The translations under genes were made by a program, and so were the position numbers. Below are positions 1-10,900 of a DNA stretch of 64,000 nt, piece after piece (the first letter of the stretch is position 1; each line of letters begins with the position of its first letter). Where the stretch lies: NCBI GenBank assembly GCA_015680685.1, contig MNCI01023302.1:903188-967187 (forward strand). The letters run 5' to 3'. Below the pieces are notes generated by a model. It saw nothing but the letters and a program-made list of their open reading frames with translations. It made no database searches and was not told the origin of the DNA. Source of the stretch: Gnetum montanum (taxonomy: Eukaryota; Streptophyta; Gnetopsida; Gnetales; Gnetaceae).

Positions 1-1539
1 CTCTTCATCGCAAAATTTCACTCCCTTCTTCTGAAGGGAGGGATCACGGTTGTATTCTTCCACACACTCTCTTTTTTGTAGTTCACCTTCTTCTTTTGCT
101 ACTTGTTCCAACAAGCGATGAACATCATGGGCTCTAAGTTCTGATAGTCTCCCTTGGGCATAAGTCCCAAGGGTTCTTCTAGTTTCATGCATTAGCCCAT
201 CTACGATGTGGCAAAGTTGATCCTATTGAGCGTATCCATGGCCTAGGCAACGATGTAACAATGTGTAGTAGCAGGCCATGGCAGCATCCAAGGGTTTTTG
301 ATTACTTTTCTTCCATCCTTGGATCTGCTTACGCAAATTAGACACTCTGGAGTACGTTTGATACTTATCGTTGAAGAGTTCTAACATCGTACCCCACCTC
401 CTGATGGTCTCTGATTCTAAGGATCGGTACCAACTCTCTGCTTCCTTGGTGAGTGTCTTGGGAAACAACTTAAGTTTTTGCCATGCGTTTTCTATGTTCT
501 GCAAGGCACAGGCATCGTGGAATTCCTGTAAATGATGTTGCGGATCAGCATTGTATCCTCCTTCAAATCGTGGGATGTTGTTCATGTCTAAGCATTTGAT
601 CCAACTATCTTTTAAATGCCTTGTTGGTATCCTAACTGCCTCTGTTATGTTCAGCATGCTTCAGGTGGCAAGTAGGGGCTCATCATAATCATCTCTTTCA
701 TGATGCCTGTGATGTCTTCGTTGTTTCCTACTTTCCCTTCGTTCATGCCCTTGTTCTCTCTCTCGACTCTCTCATCGAGGTCTCTCATTTTTCTTACCTT
801 TATCCTCACCGTTATGCTCTTCATGATTGTGCCCAAAGGTGGAAGGAGAGGGTGTGTGATGAGATGAAGGAGAAGAAGAAGGAGAACCATCGCCATGATG
901 ATGTTTCCTACCTTCTCTTCGGCTGCTTCGGCCCCGATCGTGGTGATGATCTAAGTGCCCGTCCTTATTATGAGTTGTTGTTCCCTCTGTGAACAGTTGG
1001 TGTTCACGGGGATCAGAACCAGGGTTGTGTATCGTTGATCGTAGGTTCTGATACCCCACCTCCTCATCATTGTTAGGAGGGGGAACATCTTTTGATAGAG
1101 AACCCGTTATGAGTGGTTCACCATCTCTGATTTCACTAAGGACGTGCGGGACCTCTTTGCCCTTCAACAATGTATGTTGGCTCTCCTGCCTTGTGTCCCT
1201 CATACGTTGTGCTTCTGTGGGATGATAATCTCTTGTATCAAAGTCGCCTATAACGTATTCAGCATAGAGCTATGTCATGCCAATTTGTGCCAAAGCACGG
1301 AGAAGAATGTTTGGGACTGACCGATCTAGAGGTAACACTATGTTACCTTGCAAGTCTCTCCAGCGCATCTGTTCATCTTGATGGAGGATAAAAGTAAAGT
1401 TTGGTATGTACTCATCGGGATGAGTATATACTATTTGGTATTGTTGAGGACTTGGCGGATTTAGGTTATGTGTTTTTGATTGCTAACTGTTCTTTGTATT
1501 ATTCCTAGCTGGTGAGTTGCTCTTATGAGAAGAAGACAT
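1..1539 (-). pseudogene. Gypsy D gag (decayed)
   Basis: Minus-strand gag-like coding region starting at an ATG at about 1537-1539 and reaching the window edge. The N-terminal part is polar and His/Ser/Arg-rich (about 772-1203). The second part (about 223-657) has the retrotransposon Gag core, with motifs such as LDMNNIPRFEGGY, PQHHLQEFHDAC, LFNDKYQTYSRVSNLRKQIQGW and a C-terminal LGHGYAQ. The same motifs recur in element B (51000-51548) and, degraded, in A (57540-58040). In-frame TAG codons near 1486 and 1271 stand where Gln is likely, and a frameshift separates the halves near 700-770, so it is not translatable as one protein. Confidence 0.8.
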
Positions 1540-1664
1540 TGTTATTTATCGATGTGCTAGTTAACCATTATAAAATTTTTCTTAATTAATTAATTCGAAG
1601 GTTCATTTAGGCTCCCAACGACGTAAGTGATATCCTATGTTCTTTTCAGCGCACAAACACTTAG

Positions 1665-1683
1665 TCCCCGGCAACGGCGCCAA
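1665..1683 (-). promoter_or_regulatory. Primer-binding site, tRNA-Asp type, of Gypsy D
   Basis: On the minus strand the 19 bases read TTGGCGCCGTTGCCGGGGA and begin directly after the LTR terminus ACTCATCA. This is the classical Asp-tRNA complement found in Athila-group Gypsy elements. It fixes both the orientation and the LTR boundary. Confidence 0.85.
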
Positions 1684-2473
1684 TGATGAGTGGCAAGGTA
1701 CCCCTACACTCAACCATACGAAACGAGCATAGCAAGCGCGTTCCAGTTGAACTCCGCAGACTAAGTGCCTACACACCCCATGGAACACTTAGGGTTAATT
1801 ATTCGTTGTCTTCCCAAACTTACTTGTAGTTGTCACGGTGTATGGTTAAGTAAGTCTGAGGTATATGATTTTTATAGTCTTTTATGTTTTATGTCTCCTA
1901 TGCTATCAAGGTGAAGGGTTGAGAAACTAATTACTAACTCTAACTAATGAACTAAGTCTAAATTAACCTAGCGTCAGCATCTGTTCCCACTTACCGTACA
2001 CACCTTGAACCAATGCAACCATGGCTACCAAACGCTAATCGTTGTTGGGGTCACCACGCGTAACGCACGTGCTCGAAGTGGTCTTATTGAGGCACTTAAT
2101 TAGGAGGAAAGGGTTGAGAGAATCTAATCTAGCCTAAGTGCGATGAGCATCTTTTCCTTAATTATCCGTACACATCCTTAAATGCTCGTAATCAAGTCGT
2201 ACTCATTCTGCATTACTAGGAGATAAGGGTGAGAGAGAGAAAGCAATAAATAACATTAAATAAAATCCTATTTCATGCATTGCAAGGTTTATCCAGGAAG
2301 TTTGTCTTTATTGTTGTACACAACTTGTGTTCAGGTACAATGTTGCTCGAATAAAGATCTGTTTACTTTAGAACTCCTACTGCGGGCACATGGAAAATAT
2401 TCTATCTTTAGAGTGATCAATTTGCTAGAGTTTCCCTACTTCTAGCCTAGGATGAGGAAACAAGGGAAAGCAG

Positions 2474-2487
2474 CCTCTTATTTATAG
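2474..2487 (-). promoter_or_regulatory. TATA box of the Gypsy D LTR promoter
   Basis: On the minus strand the sequence reads CTATAAATAAGAGG. An equivalent CTATAAAT(A/G) box occurs at the same relative place in the related LTRs (about 41513-41526, 52909-52919, 59822-59835), which supports a shared core promoter in U3. Confidence 0.6.
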
Positions 2488-2495
2488 ATATGATG

Positions 2496-2646
2496 GCGCA
2501 CCGCGATATCGCGTACGTGATATCGTAGGGGACGACGCGATATCGCATGGGATGCGATATCACGGCGGCCCCGATATCGCATGGGGTGCGATATCACGGC
2601 GGCCGCGATATCGCGTACGCGATATTGTGGCCCATGCGATATCGTG
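2496..2646. repeat. CpG-rich palindromic GATATC array in the D LTR
   Basis: About 150 bp contain eight GATATC hexamers (2505, 2519, 2539, 2556, 2573, 2590, 2607, 2638) and one GATATT (2621), mostly inside the palindromic context GCGATATCGC or GCGATATCAC. They are separated by CpG-rich spacers such as ACGGCGGCC and GTACG. Successive spacing is about 13-20 bp. The array lies between the outer LTR end and the TATA box, immediately upstream of the promoter in the element's own orientation. Confidence 0.9.
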
Positions 2647-3092
2647 TCTCATCAGTACTAATGACAGAAGAGCTTAGCTTGAAGTGAAACTATGAAAATT
2701 GCACAAAATCATCAAAATGTAATGTTCAACACGTTACAATTCACTATAAAAAATTAACAAAAACACACATAAAAACATTGGTAGAAAGTTTGTTTTTAGA
2801 AAGAGATTCCAATAACCAAAGGCTATTGTTGACACAAAAACTTCATAAGACCCTTCCCCTTAGGCTGCAGCTTCAACTGTAGCCATTACCATCTTTCCTC
2901 GAATGCCTTTGGCTCTACCCCTCATCTTGCCCCTACCTACAAAATTTTATGCTTAAAACATACATTCAAACAAAGCTACTCAAGAAACATATTGGCTTAA
3001 TTCATATATAAATTTTATCCAAAAAAAAGAAACCTAAATGAAGGGATCTTTTAGCTATTATAACAAAAATTGTATTATGATTGATGATGATG

Positions 3093-3182
3093 TGTGCAGC
3101 AGGAATATGAAAAGCTATGGCTCTTTGGTTCACATTCTGTGCAACGGGAATACAAAAAGGTATGGCTCTTCGGTTCATGTTT
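3093..3182 (+). repeat. 45-bp tandem duplication
   Basis: Two diverged copies (3093-3137 and 3138-3182) both start TGTGCA and contain GGAATA(T/C)(G/A)AAAA and TATGGCTCTT(T/C)GGTTCA. The divergence shows the duplication is not recent. Confidence 0.8.
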
Positions 3183-3989
3183 TTTCCCATTTTATGGGAT
3201 CTTATGTGGCACGTGACGTGAAGGGTAGCAAATGCACTCCCCCCTCCCCCCTATTTTGCAAGATGAGTTGGCCTCTCGGCCAAAATTATTTAGATTCTCT
3301 TTTTTTTTTGTCTCCTCTCTAAAAGAGAATAACTGGTTGATGTACCATCTTCAGTTAGAGATTAATCAATTGCTCCATCTTTTGTAGTTTTGGTTTAGAT
3401 TTATGAGTGATAGAGGCTCTAGTGCAAGTAACCTTATTTAGCACAATTCTCTACAAGGGAGTTCTTCTTTTTAATTCTAGCTATCATTTGCTTCATTTGA
3501 TTTTTTCTTCATTCTACTTGGCCTTTTGATTATAGTCAATCTTTGATGAGAAGTGAATTTTTGAAAGGGTGCTTTTTTCTTTTGTTTTTGGGTTGATTAT
3601 AAGGATGAATTCCTAAGTAGGCAACACTAAATTTGTTAAGTTTTCCCTTTCATGTCATTCCTATCTGTTCTATTATATGCTTCTTTTGTGTTTTTTACCC
3701 TTTCTATTTGGTTTGTCAAATGCTACATGTGTAATTGATGCTCTATTTTGATTAATAAAACTTTTTTTTTCAGGGTTTGACACCCACCCCCACCCCACCT
3801 ATTTTTGGAACCCACTTGCACAACCAAAAAGATAAACCATAATGAAGACACTACCCCATTAATCTATAGAATTTAAATAACACAATGTTGAGTTATATAA
3901 AGTTTTAATTGGACTATATATTTTGGGATGTACCTATGTCTCACTTACTTCAATTTCAACACCCCCTTAAGAATTAAAATAAAAAAAAT

Positions 3990-4045
3990 GAGATTTTAAG
4001 GTAGTGATACGACTTTTGAGATTTTAGGGTAGTGATAGGACTTTT
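3990..4045 (+). repeat. 28-bp tandem duplication
   Basis: Copies 3990-4017 and 4018-4045 both read GAGATTTTA(A/G)GGTAGTGATA followed by (C/G)GACTTTT. Only two positions differ. Confidence 0.8.
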
Positions 4046-4751
4046 AATTTGAAGGCTCTAAATTATAAGTTCGATTCTAATAAAAAATACCAAGTTCTAA
4101 AGTTCTAGTTAAATTATATATCCTAGAGTGTACCTAACGGCTAGGAAGTTTAACTCAGGAAAGACGTCATCAATGATAGACGCAAACAATGAAAGAGACA
4201 TTTAAATATTTAAAATAACTGATTTTTCCTTCCCAGCACCACTCATCTCCTCGCTAATCATGTCAAGGTTTGCCAAGACGACCTAATCCTGCCAGCCTCC
4301 ATGATTGTTTATTTTGATCTAGTAGGTTCTAGATGTTTGAACATGACCAGCGGCCAGCAACGAACCTTGCTCTTGGTCCAACTTGCATGACGCTTAGAAA
4401 GCAGGGCCAACAAACAATAGCCCAGTATCAGGTGTGCCTAATCAAGACTGATCATAAAATCCTTGCTTTACCTGTTCAGCATTGTCTCGATTGGATGAGC
4501 ACTTTTGCTTGGTGTATTTGAACTCTGTTACGATTCTCTTCGCATCGAGGTCTCGATCCCAGCTAATTACAGACGCATGGTCAGCATTTGTGTTCGTTTA
4601 AAACTAAGATACGACTGCTTCTGTCAGCACCCTGTGCTTGGTTTTAGGTAACAATGGCAGCGCTGTGGACTGTTGCATTGATTTTGGGTGTGGGTTGAGA
4701 GAACATCACATTTGAGGAGGAAGCCGAATCAAGTGAATCTGCACCCCCCTC

Positions 4752-4908
4752 ATGGCAGAAGAGATGCAGAGCCCAAATTCCATTGTTTTTGCCGTCAATG
4801 GAGAGAGAATGGAGGCCAATCTATCAGAATTGCATCCATCAACTACGCTGCTGGAGTATATTCGACGTCATACCAAGTACAGGGCACCTAAACTGGGATG
4901 CGGAGAAG
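4752..4908 (+). CDS. AO: AO exon 1: start codon and first half of the plant-type 2Fe-2S domain
   Basis: Starts [20 protein letters not shown] and ends within LGCGEG, giving Cys50 of the first cluster. The ATG at 4752 is chosen because translation from it aligns with the short N-terminus usual in plant aldehyde oxidases; the ATG at 4688 is in another frame. The donor is GT at 4909, phase 1. Confidence 0.92.
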
Positions 4909-7900
4909 GTGAATTTAAGAAAAAAAAATTTCGTTGCCTTTAAAGATTACGAAAATATGCTCTCTCTGTGTAAGATTTTGTGGCTCGGTTGCAGTTTAAT
5001 TATCAGTTAAACATGGCTTCATCTTGTTGTGGATTTGGGTAACAGGTTAATTTCACGTTTGGTTTTTAACATGGCTTTATTATATTAGTTATTCATGAGT
5101 TGCTTTTTGTTACTGTTGAGAAATGACTTCTGGGTCGTACACCTTCTATCTGAATTGTTCATGCAGTTAGGCAGATAGGAAGCTTTTGTGCACTTTTGTT
5201 TGATGTTTCTGTAGTTTAGACCGATGCCTTTTCTATAAATTTTGGGTTAACGAGTTCCAGTTGTGTTGTTTGCATGTATTTTAATTGTATTCAACAAGTG
5301 TCTTTGAGAAATGGTTTCTGAGGGAGTTGTATAAATTTCTGGTTATCTATTTACAACGTTAGTTATGGAAGAATTCATGGGTTCTTCATGTATTTCAGGA
5401 CCTTAGCTTCATGAATTTTACATGTACTGTGAGTTGTAGGTGGTTGCGGAGCTTGTACGGTTCTTGTATCCAAATACAACTCCGAGACTTGCAGTGAAGA
5501 GGAATATACAGCACCTTCTTGCTTAACTCTGCTGGGTTCTGTCGATGGCTGTTCCATTACCACTTCCGAGGGTCTGGGAAACAAAAAGGATGGATTTCAT
5601 GCTATTCACAGCAGAATTGCAGGTATTTACCCCTGCCTAAACACTATAGTAGTATTTCACTGATATAAAATTTCAAGAGCTAATGGTATCCCTATATTTA
5701 TACGTTAAACATGCAGAATGTTGAGGATATAGAATTATGCAAACTTGTTTGCATAGTTCTCTGTGTTGATAATGTTGCTTTCAATTTTGAATATATACAT
5801 GTATTTAAGCAGACGTTGTTAGCTTGGCAATAAGGTACAATCCATTTTGTTTAGCCATGTTTGTGAGGAATTGAAGTATCCTTACCTGGTGGAACTTTAG
5901 GATTTGCAAGAAGGTATAAATTATTTTGATTGTTCTATGTTTTTATTTTCAGGATTCCATGCATCTCAGTGTGGATTCTGTACCCCTGGAATGTGCATGG
6001 CGATTTATGGTGCTCTCAGTAAAGCTCAAAATAAAGGAAAATTTAACACAGAGAACGGTGTTTTCAATATTTCATCTTTGGAAGCTGAAAAATCAATTCA
6101 AGGGAACTTGTGCAGATGTACAGGATACAGACCTCTTGCTGATGCATGTAAAAGCTTTGCTGCAGATGTAGATTTGGAGGACTTAGGCCTCAATTCTTTC
6201 TGGGCGAAGAATGAAAAGCCTGATCTTGTAAAGCTGCCCTCTTTTAAGAAAGTTAATACCATACCAGGATTTTTGAAGAAAGGGAAATCAAGTGTGAACT
6301 CTGATGGCCAGGGAGGATCGGTTCTGAGCATTTCATACCAAAAAATTGGCAGTGGTCAGGAATATAAATGGATTAAGCCGGGTTCTTTGAAAGATCTTCT
6401 AAACATATTAGAAACTTTGCCTAGAGATGATTTGGAAGTTAAATTAGTGGTAGGAAACACAAGTGCTGGAGTATACAAAGAATTTCATCCTACAGTATTT
6501 ATTGATATAAGCAACATTTCTGAACTAAACATTATAAAACTCACAAATGACAGTATAGAGGTTGGAGCTGCTGTGACAATTAGCAAGTTGATTGAATCTC
6601 TGGAAGATTATGAGGCTAATTACAATTCGTCTTTTAAACAGATTAATTGCAATTCAGTTTTCAGAACAATTGCCAATCATTTAAAGCAGGTTGCTACTGT
6701 GCATGTCCGAAACACAGGAAGCATTGGTGGGAACTTAATGATGGCAAAAACGCTATCATTTGATTCAGACATTGCTACCGTCCTCTTAGGGTTGGGTGCA
6801 TCGGTCAAAGTTATCAGTGCCGAAAGACAACAATCTTTGTTAGAAATGGATGAATTTCTTGCTAAACCCTGCCTTGATCCTGGTTCATTGCTGTTCTCAG
6901 TTATTATTCCACACTGGAATGAAGCAGCTTCTGTCAATGAAGAAAACAATATTCATAGATATTTGTTCAAAACATATAGAGCATCTCCTCGTCCTCTAGG
7001 TAATGCAGTTTCGTATGTAAATGCTGCTTTCCTGATTAAGATCGCAACTGAGGAGCAGTTGGATCAATGCAAGATAGAACATGCTCAACTAGCATTTGGT
7101 GCATTTGGGACAGCTCATGCCATTAGGGCTAGGACAGTAGAAAACTTTTTGATTGGAAAAGTAATTACTCCTGCTGTACTTCTGGAAGCAATTGAGATTC
7201 TGAAAGAGTGTGTGGTTCCAGATAAGAAAGCCACAAAAGCATCCTACAGAAGAAGTCTTGCAGTTGGTTTCCTTTTTCATTTCTTTTTGCCTTTTCTTGG
7301 TTCTGGAAATGAATTGGATGTAAGATCAGAGGAAAAACACCTAAACTATGTAAAACTGAACAGCAATTTACATGACGGTGATTGTCAAAAGCAGGAAGTC
7401 ATTCATGAAGAGGTCATGCCAAAAAGTCTGGTAGTTGGGAAACAGGTGATGGAAATGCACAATGATTTTGCACCTGTGGGCCAACCGGTAGAGAAAATTG
7501 GTGCTGAGCTTCAGGCATCAGGTACATGCACATTTTAAGTTTTATTACCTTAGAAGATGGCATTAATATGCCATACCAGCCACAGTTGTGTGTAAAACCC
7601 ATAATGTTTAAATAAATATCAAAGACATTATACCTAATTTAGTTAAATATTTTTGAAGGTTTTGTTCTGACAAATAGTCAAACTGTATACAACAGCATCA
7701 TGATCCAGTTAACAACAAAGTGAACACACACAGTGACAGGTATCTGTCTTGGGTTAAACCTTATGGGAACATGGCAACTTGGCTTATGATTCCTGCCGTG
7801 TTTGATGTGGCAAAATGAGCACTTGACATGCTTAGATAACAGATAATGTGACTTCATTCCTCTGGTTGCTTGATGCTCATATTTAGAAATAGGACATCCG

Positions 7901-10900
7901 TACGAACTAACAATGCAATAGATCAGGCTTAAGATGCACATAAAAATTACGAATGCATGAATTTTAAAAAATAGCTATAAAATGATCCATTAAATATATG
8001 CTTGCACATAACTTAACGATTCTGAAATGATGAAAACCAAATTTGCTGCGCTAATTATGGACAAAGGAAGCCAATATGTTCTAGAACTATAATTTTCTTA
8101 CAGGGAATCTATAGGAGTGAACAGATAGCACTGTAGTAGAAATACTAGTATGATAACAAATTTGAAGTGTATGTTTTCAACTTATTCATGGATTGAAGAA
8201 ATTTAATTCAATAGTTCGAAGCTGCAAATTTGCTTTTGAATCACCTACAGATGACATTTATAAGTAAGTTGCCTCAAATTGAATTTTATGAATATAATCT
8301 TTTACTTGTTAAATAGACCTTTATAGGTTCATCATTGATTCACCATTTTTATATATTTGAATTTTTTTATTTCGTTATAATTATAATTAATCAATACGTT
8401 TGGTTATGCTTTTATTAAAGTGCTTGATACAATCCAAGTTTTATTTGCGATATCGAATCATCATATTGCAATGTACAAGCACAACCAAAAAGCCTCACTG
8501 TATCAAGCAAGAGAAAATTACTATACATCTTCTTTAGTACCATTAGACATTCATTTGCCTAACAAATGTATGTTCTTGTATGCTCCTTGAGGTGAAGCGC
8601 TTTTCTTTAATTAAGACGTACCTCAACTATCCTAAAAGAGGTTGGCTAACATTCAATTTCTGATTGAGATACATAGATTATGCTTATTATTTATAACTAG
8701 AACAACCTTCCTTGGTCATGTGCATATTACAAATTGCCCATCACCAAAGGAGACATTCTTAACCTTCATTTTGAAATATGTAAAGATGCTATGGTCACCT
8801 ATCAAAAGCTTCAAAAATAAATGTTAGAAAGTCAGAATAAAGTTGGATTAACTTACCAAAATTAGTTGATTCTCTAAATCAATTAGGGCTTGATTTTGTG
8901 GATCAACTTACCAAAATTAGTTGATTCTTAAAATCAATTTCTGTCATCAATATCTGTCAGTTATTTTCTAGATTTCTTGTTCCTTATTTAGCAGATTTCC
9001 TATTATAATTCTTTTCTATAAATTGTTGTAATTGTTGATTCAAGATAAATGAGAGAGTGAGAGAATTATTTTTCCAATCTTTTCTTCTCTCCTTCCTGTT
9101 CATGGTATCAAAGTTGGTTCTTTCACTAGCATGAGTTGGTTCTTTCACCAGCATGAGAACCTAGTCGGCAAACCAAAATGGCAAGCATGACACTTGAATT
9201 CTCTACCACGGAATCCTCCTTGATTTCAACTATCTCAACTTCACCCTTATCCCTTTCCTCCTCTCAAACCAAAAATCATTCTCTTCAAATCACCATACAT
9301 TGATTGAACGGAAACAATTTCCATGGATGGTATCAATCAATCCTTCTCAATCAAAAATCATTCTCTTCAAATCACCATACATCAACTGAATGGAAATAAT
9401 TTCCGTGAATGGTATCAATCAATCTTGCTTGTGATCAAAGGGAGGGGCAAAATGAGCTACCTGATAGGAGCAATTGCCATGCCTAAAGAAAGTTTTGCCA
9501 TGTACAACAAATGGGAGGCGGAAAACTCAACAGTAATGGCTTGGTTGATCAATTCAATAGAGCCCAAAATTGGAAAACTGTATCTATTTTATCAAATAGC
9601 CAAGGAGATCTAGGATACTGTAAAAGAGATGTATTCAGACCTTGAAAACATCTCACAAAACTTCAAAGTCTAATTCGCCATTCGCAATACTCGGCAAGGT
9701 AACTTAGTCACTAAATATTTCAATACTCTCTTGGAACTATGGCAAGAAATTGATGTATTCCACAATGTGACCTGAAAATCTCCTGATGATGTGATCATGT
9801 ATAACAAAATGGTGGAAAGAGAGTGGATTTTTGGTTTTTTGCAAGGCCTTAACAAAGATTTTGATGAAGTTCAGGGACAAGTACTTGGTACAAAACCACT
9901 CGCCTCCTTGAAGAAAGTTTTTGCAGATTGTGAGGAGGGAAGAAAGTAGGAAGAAAGTGATGATGCACTCTCAAAATCCACCCATTGAAGCCATGTCCCA
10001 TGGTTTAGCTCTAGTTGCAAACTGTGAAGGAGGTAACTCAAGGAACCAAAAGGGTAAAGATAAGCAACCATGGTGCAAGCATTGTAACAAGCCATATCAC
10101 ACCAAGGATACGTGCTGAGATATACATGAAAAGCTTGTGGATTAGATACCACGGAGCGAACGATGGAACAAGAAGTTAGCATACACGATTGAATCATCAA
10201 ATGAGACGAAGGCCGTCTCAAACCTATTTACTAATGAACAGCTACAGGAACTCTGGAAATTGCTGAATGTCCTCCAAAATAGCAAGGAAACCAAGGCTAC
10301 TCCTAATGCTCCTACTACACTTGCTGCCCAATGAGGTAATACTAGCCCTGTCTCTTCCTTATTGTCCTACAACAGCTCCTTAAATGGTTGGATTGTAGAT
10401 ACGGGAGCCTTTGACCACAGGACTAGTTCATTAGAAGCATTTTGTATGTATGAAGATTGTGTGGATAAAATTAGAATCATAGTGGTTGATGGTTTGCCAA
10501 ACTCAGCTATAGGTTGTGGAGATGTAAAATTGCCTAGGTTCATTTTAAAATTTGTGCTTTATGTTTTGAATTTAAAATGCAATTTGCTCTCAGCTAGCAA
10601 GCTAACCAAAGACTTGAATTGTGTTGTGACTTTTTTTCCTTGTCATTGTGAGTTTCAGGATCTATCATTGGGGAGGACGATTGGCAATGCTGAGGAGCGA
10701 CCTGGCCTCTATTATCTCATTGGTATTGGTTCTCCATCAAAGTTTGAATTTGCTACAACCTCATTTATCTCTTCTGAGGCTATTCTTGAGTTTGAGGTAA
10801 CGCTTTGGCACAAAAGACTAGGACACCCAAATTTTACATATTTGAAACATTTGTGTCCCCGTTTATTTACTAATAAAGATCCTTTGTCTTTCAAGTGTGA

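Larger units (their letters stand above)
1..2654 (-). mobile_element. Gypsy LTR retrotransposon D, 5' portion (Athila-like), running off the window
   Basis: Read on the minus strand, this is the 5' end of a Ty3/Gypsy element: 5' LTR (1684-2654), primer-binding site (1665-1683), then a gag region reaching the window edge. The primer site matches the 3' end of tRNA-Asp, the type known from Athila-group elements. The Gag resembles those of elements A and B in this window. CpG sites in its LTR and primer site are better kept than in A and B, so D is probably the youngest of the three. The pol region and 3' LTR lie outside the window, so no target duplication can be checked. Confidence 0.85.
1684..2654 (-). 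repeat. 5' LTR of Gypsy D (971 bp)
   Basis: The ends form a perfect 7-bp terminal inverted repeat (TGATGAG ... CTCATCA). The inner end abuts the tRNA-Asp primer site. The LTR shares recognisable blocks (for example TGATGAGxxGxAAGGTACCCC, 'CTCAACCATAC', 'TCTTCCCAA') with the LTRs at 40748-41636, 52160-53026 and 59125-59959. Transcription would run right to left from the TATA box at 2474-2487. Confidence 0.85.
2655..4751. other. Upstream region of the aldehyde oxidase gene
   Basis: No convincing coding region was found. It is AT-rich, with two local tandem duplications (3093-3182 and 3990-4045) and a short C-rich patch (3781-3801). The part nearest the gene (about 4130-4751) must contain the promoter and 5' UTR, but no TATA box or transcription start could be assigned with confidence. 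Confidence 0.5.

Noticed and set aside
2866-2940. Minus-strand peptide GKMRGRAKGIRGKMVMATVE ending in a stop, with an AG acceptor-like site upstream, resembling a last exon
   Set aside because: Only about 25 codons, with no matching upstream exon found in the window. I cannot name the family, so it is not listed as a gene.
3002-3322. Short open frames on both strands upstream of AO
   Set aside because: They follow the 45-bp duplication and have repetitive, non-protein-like content with no homology I recognise.
4688-4891. Alternative upstream ATG for the AO gene
   Set aside because: The frame differs from the one encoding the iron-sulfur domain and would give an unrelated peptide.
5375-5584. 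Open reading frame on the minus strand over AO exon 2
   Set aside because: It is the antisense shadow of the exon that encodes GGCGAC and SCLTLL; no independent support.
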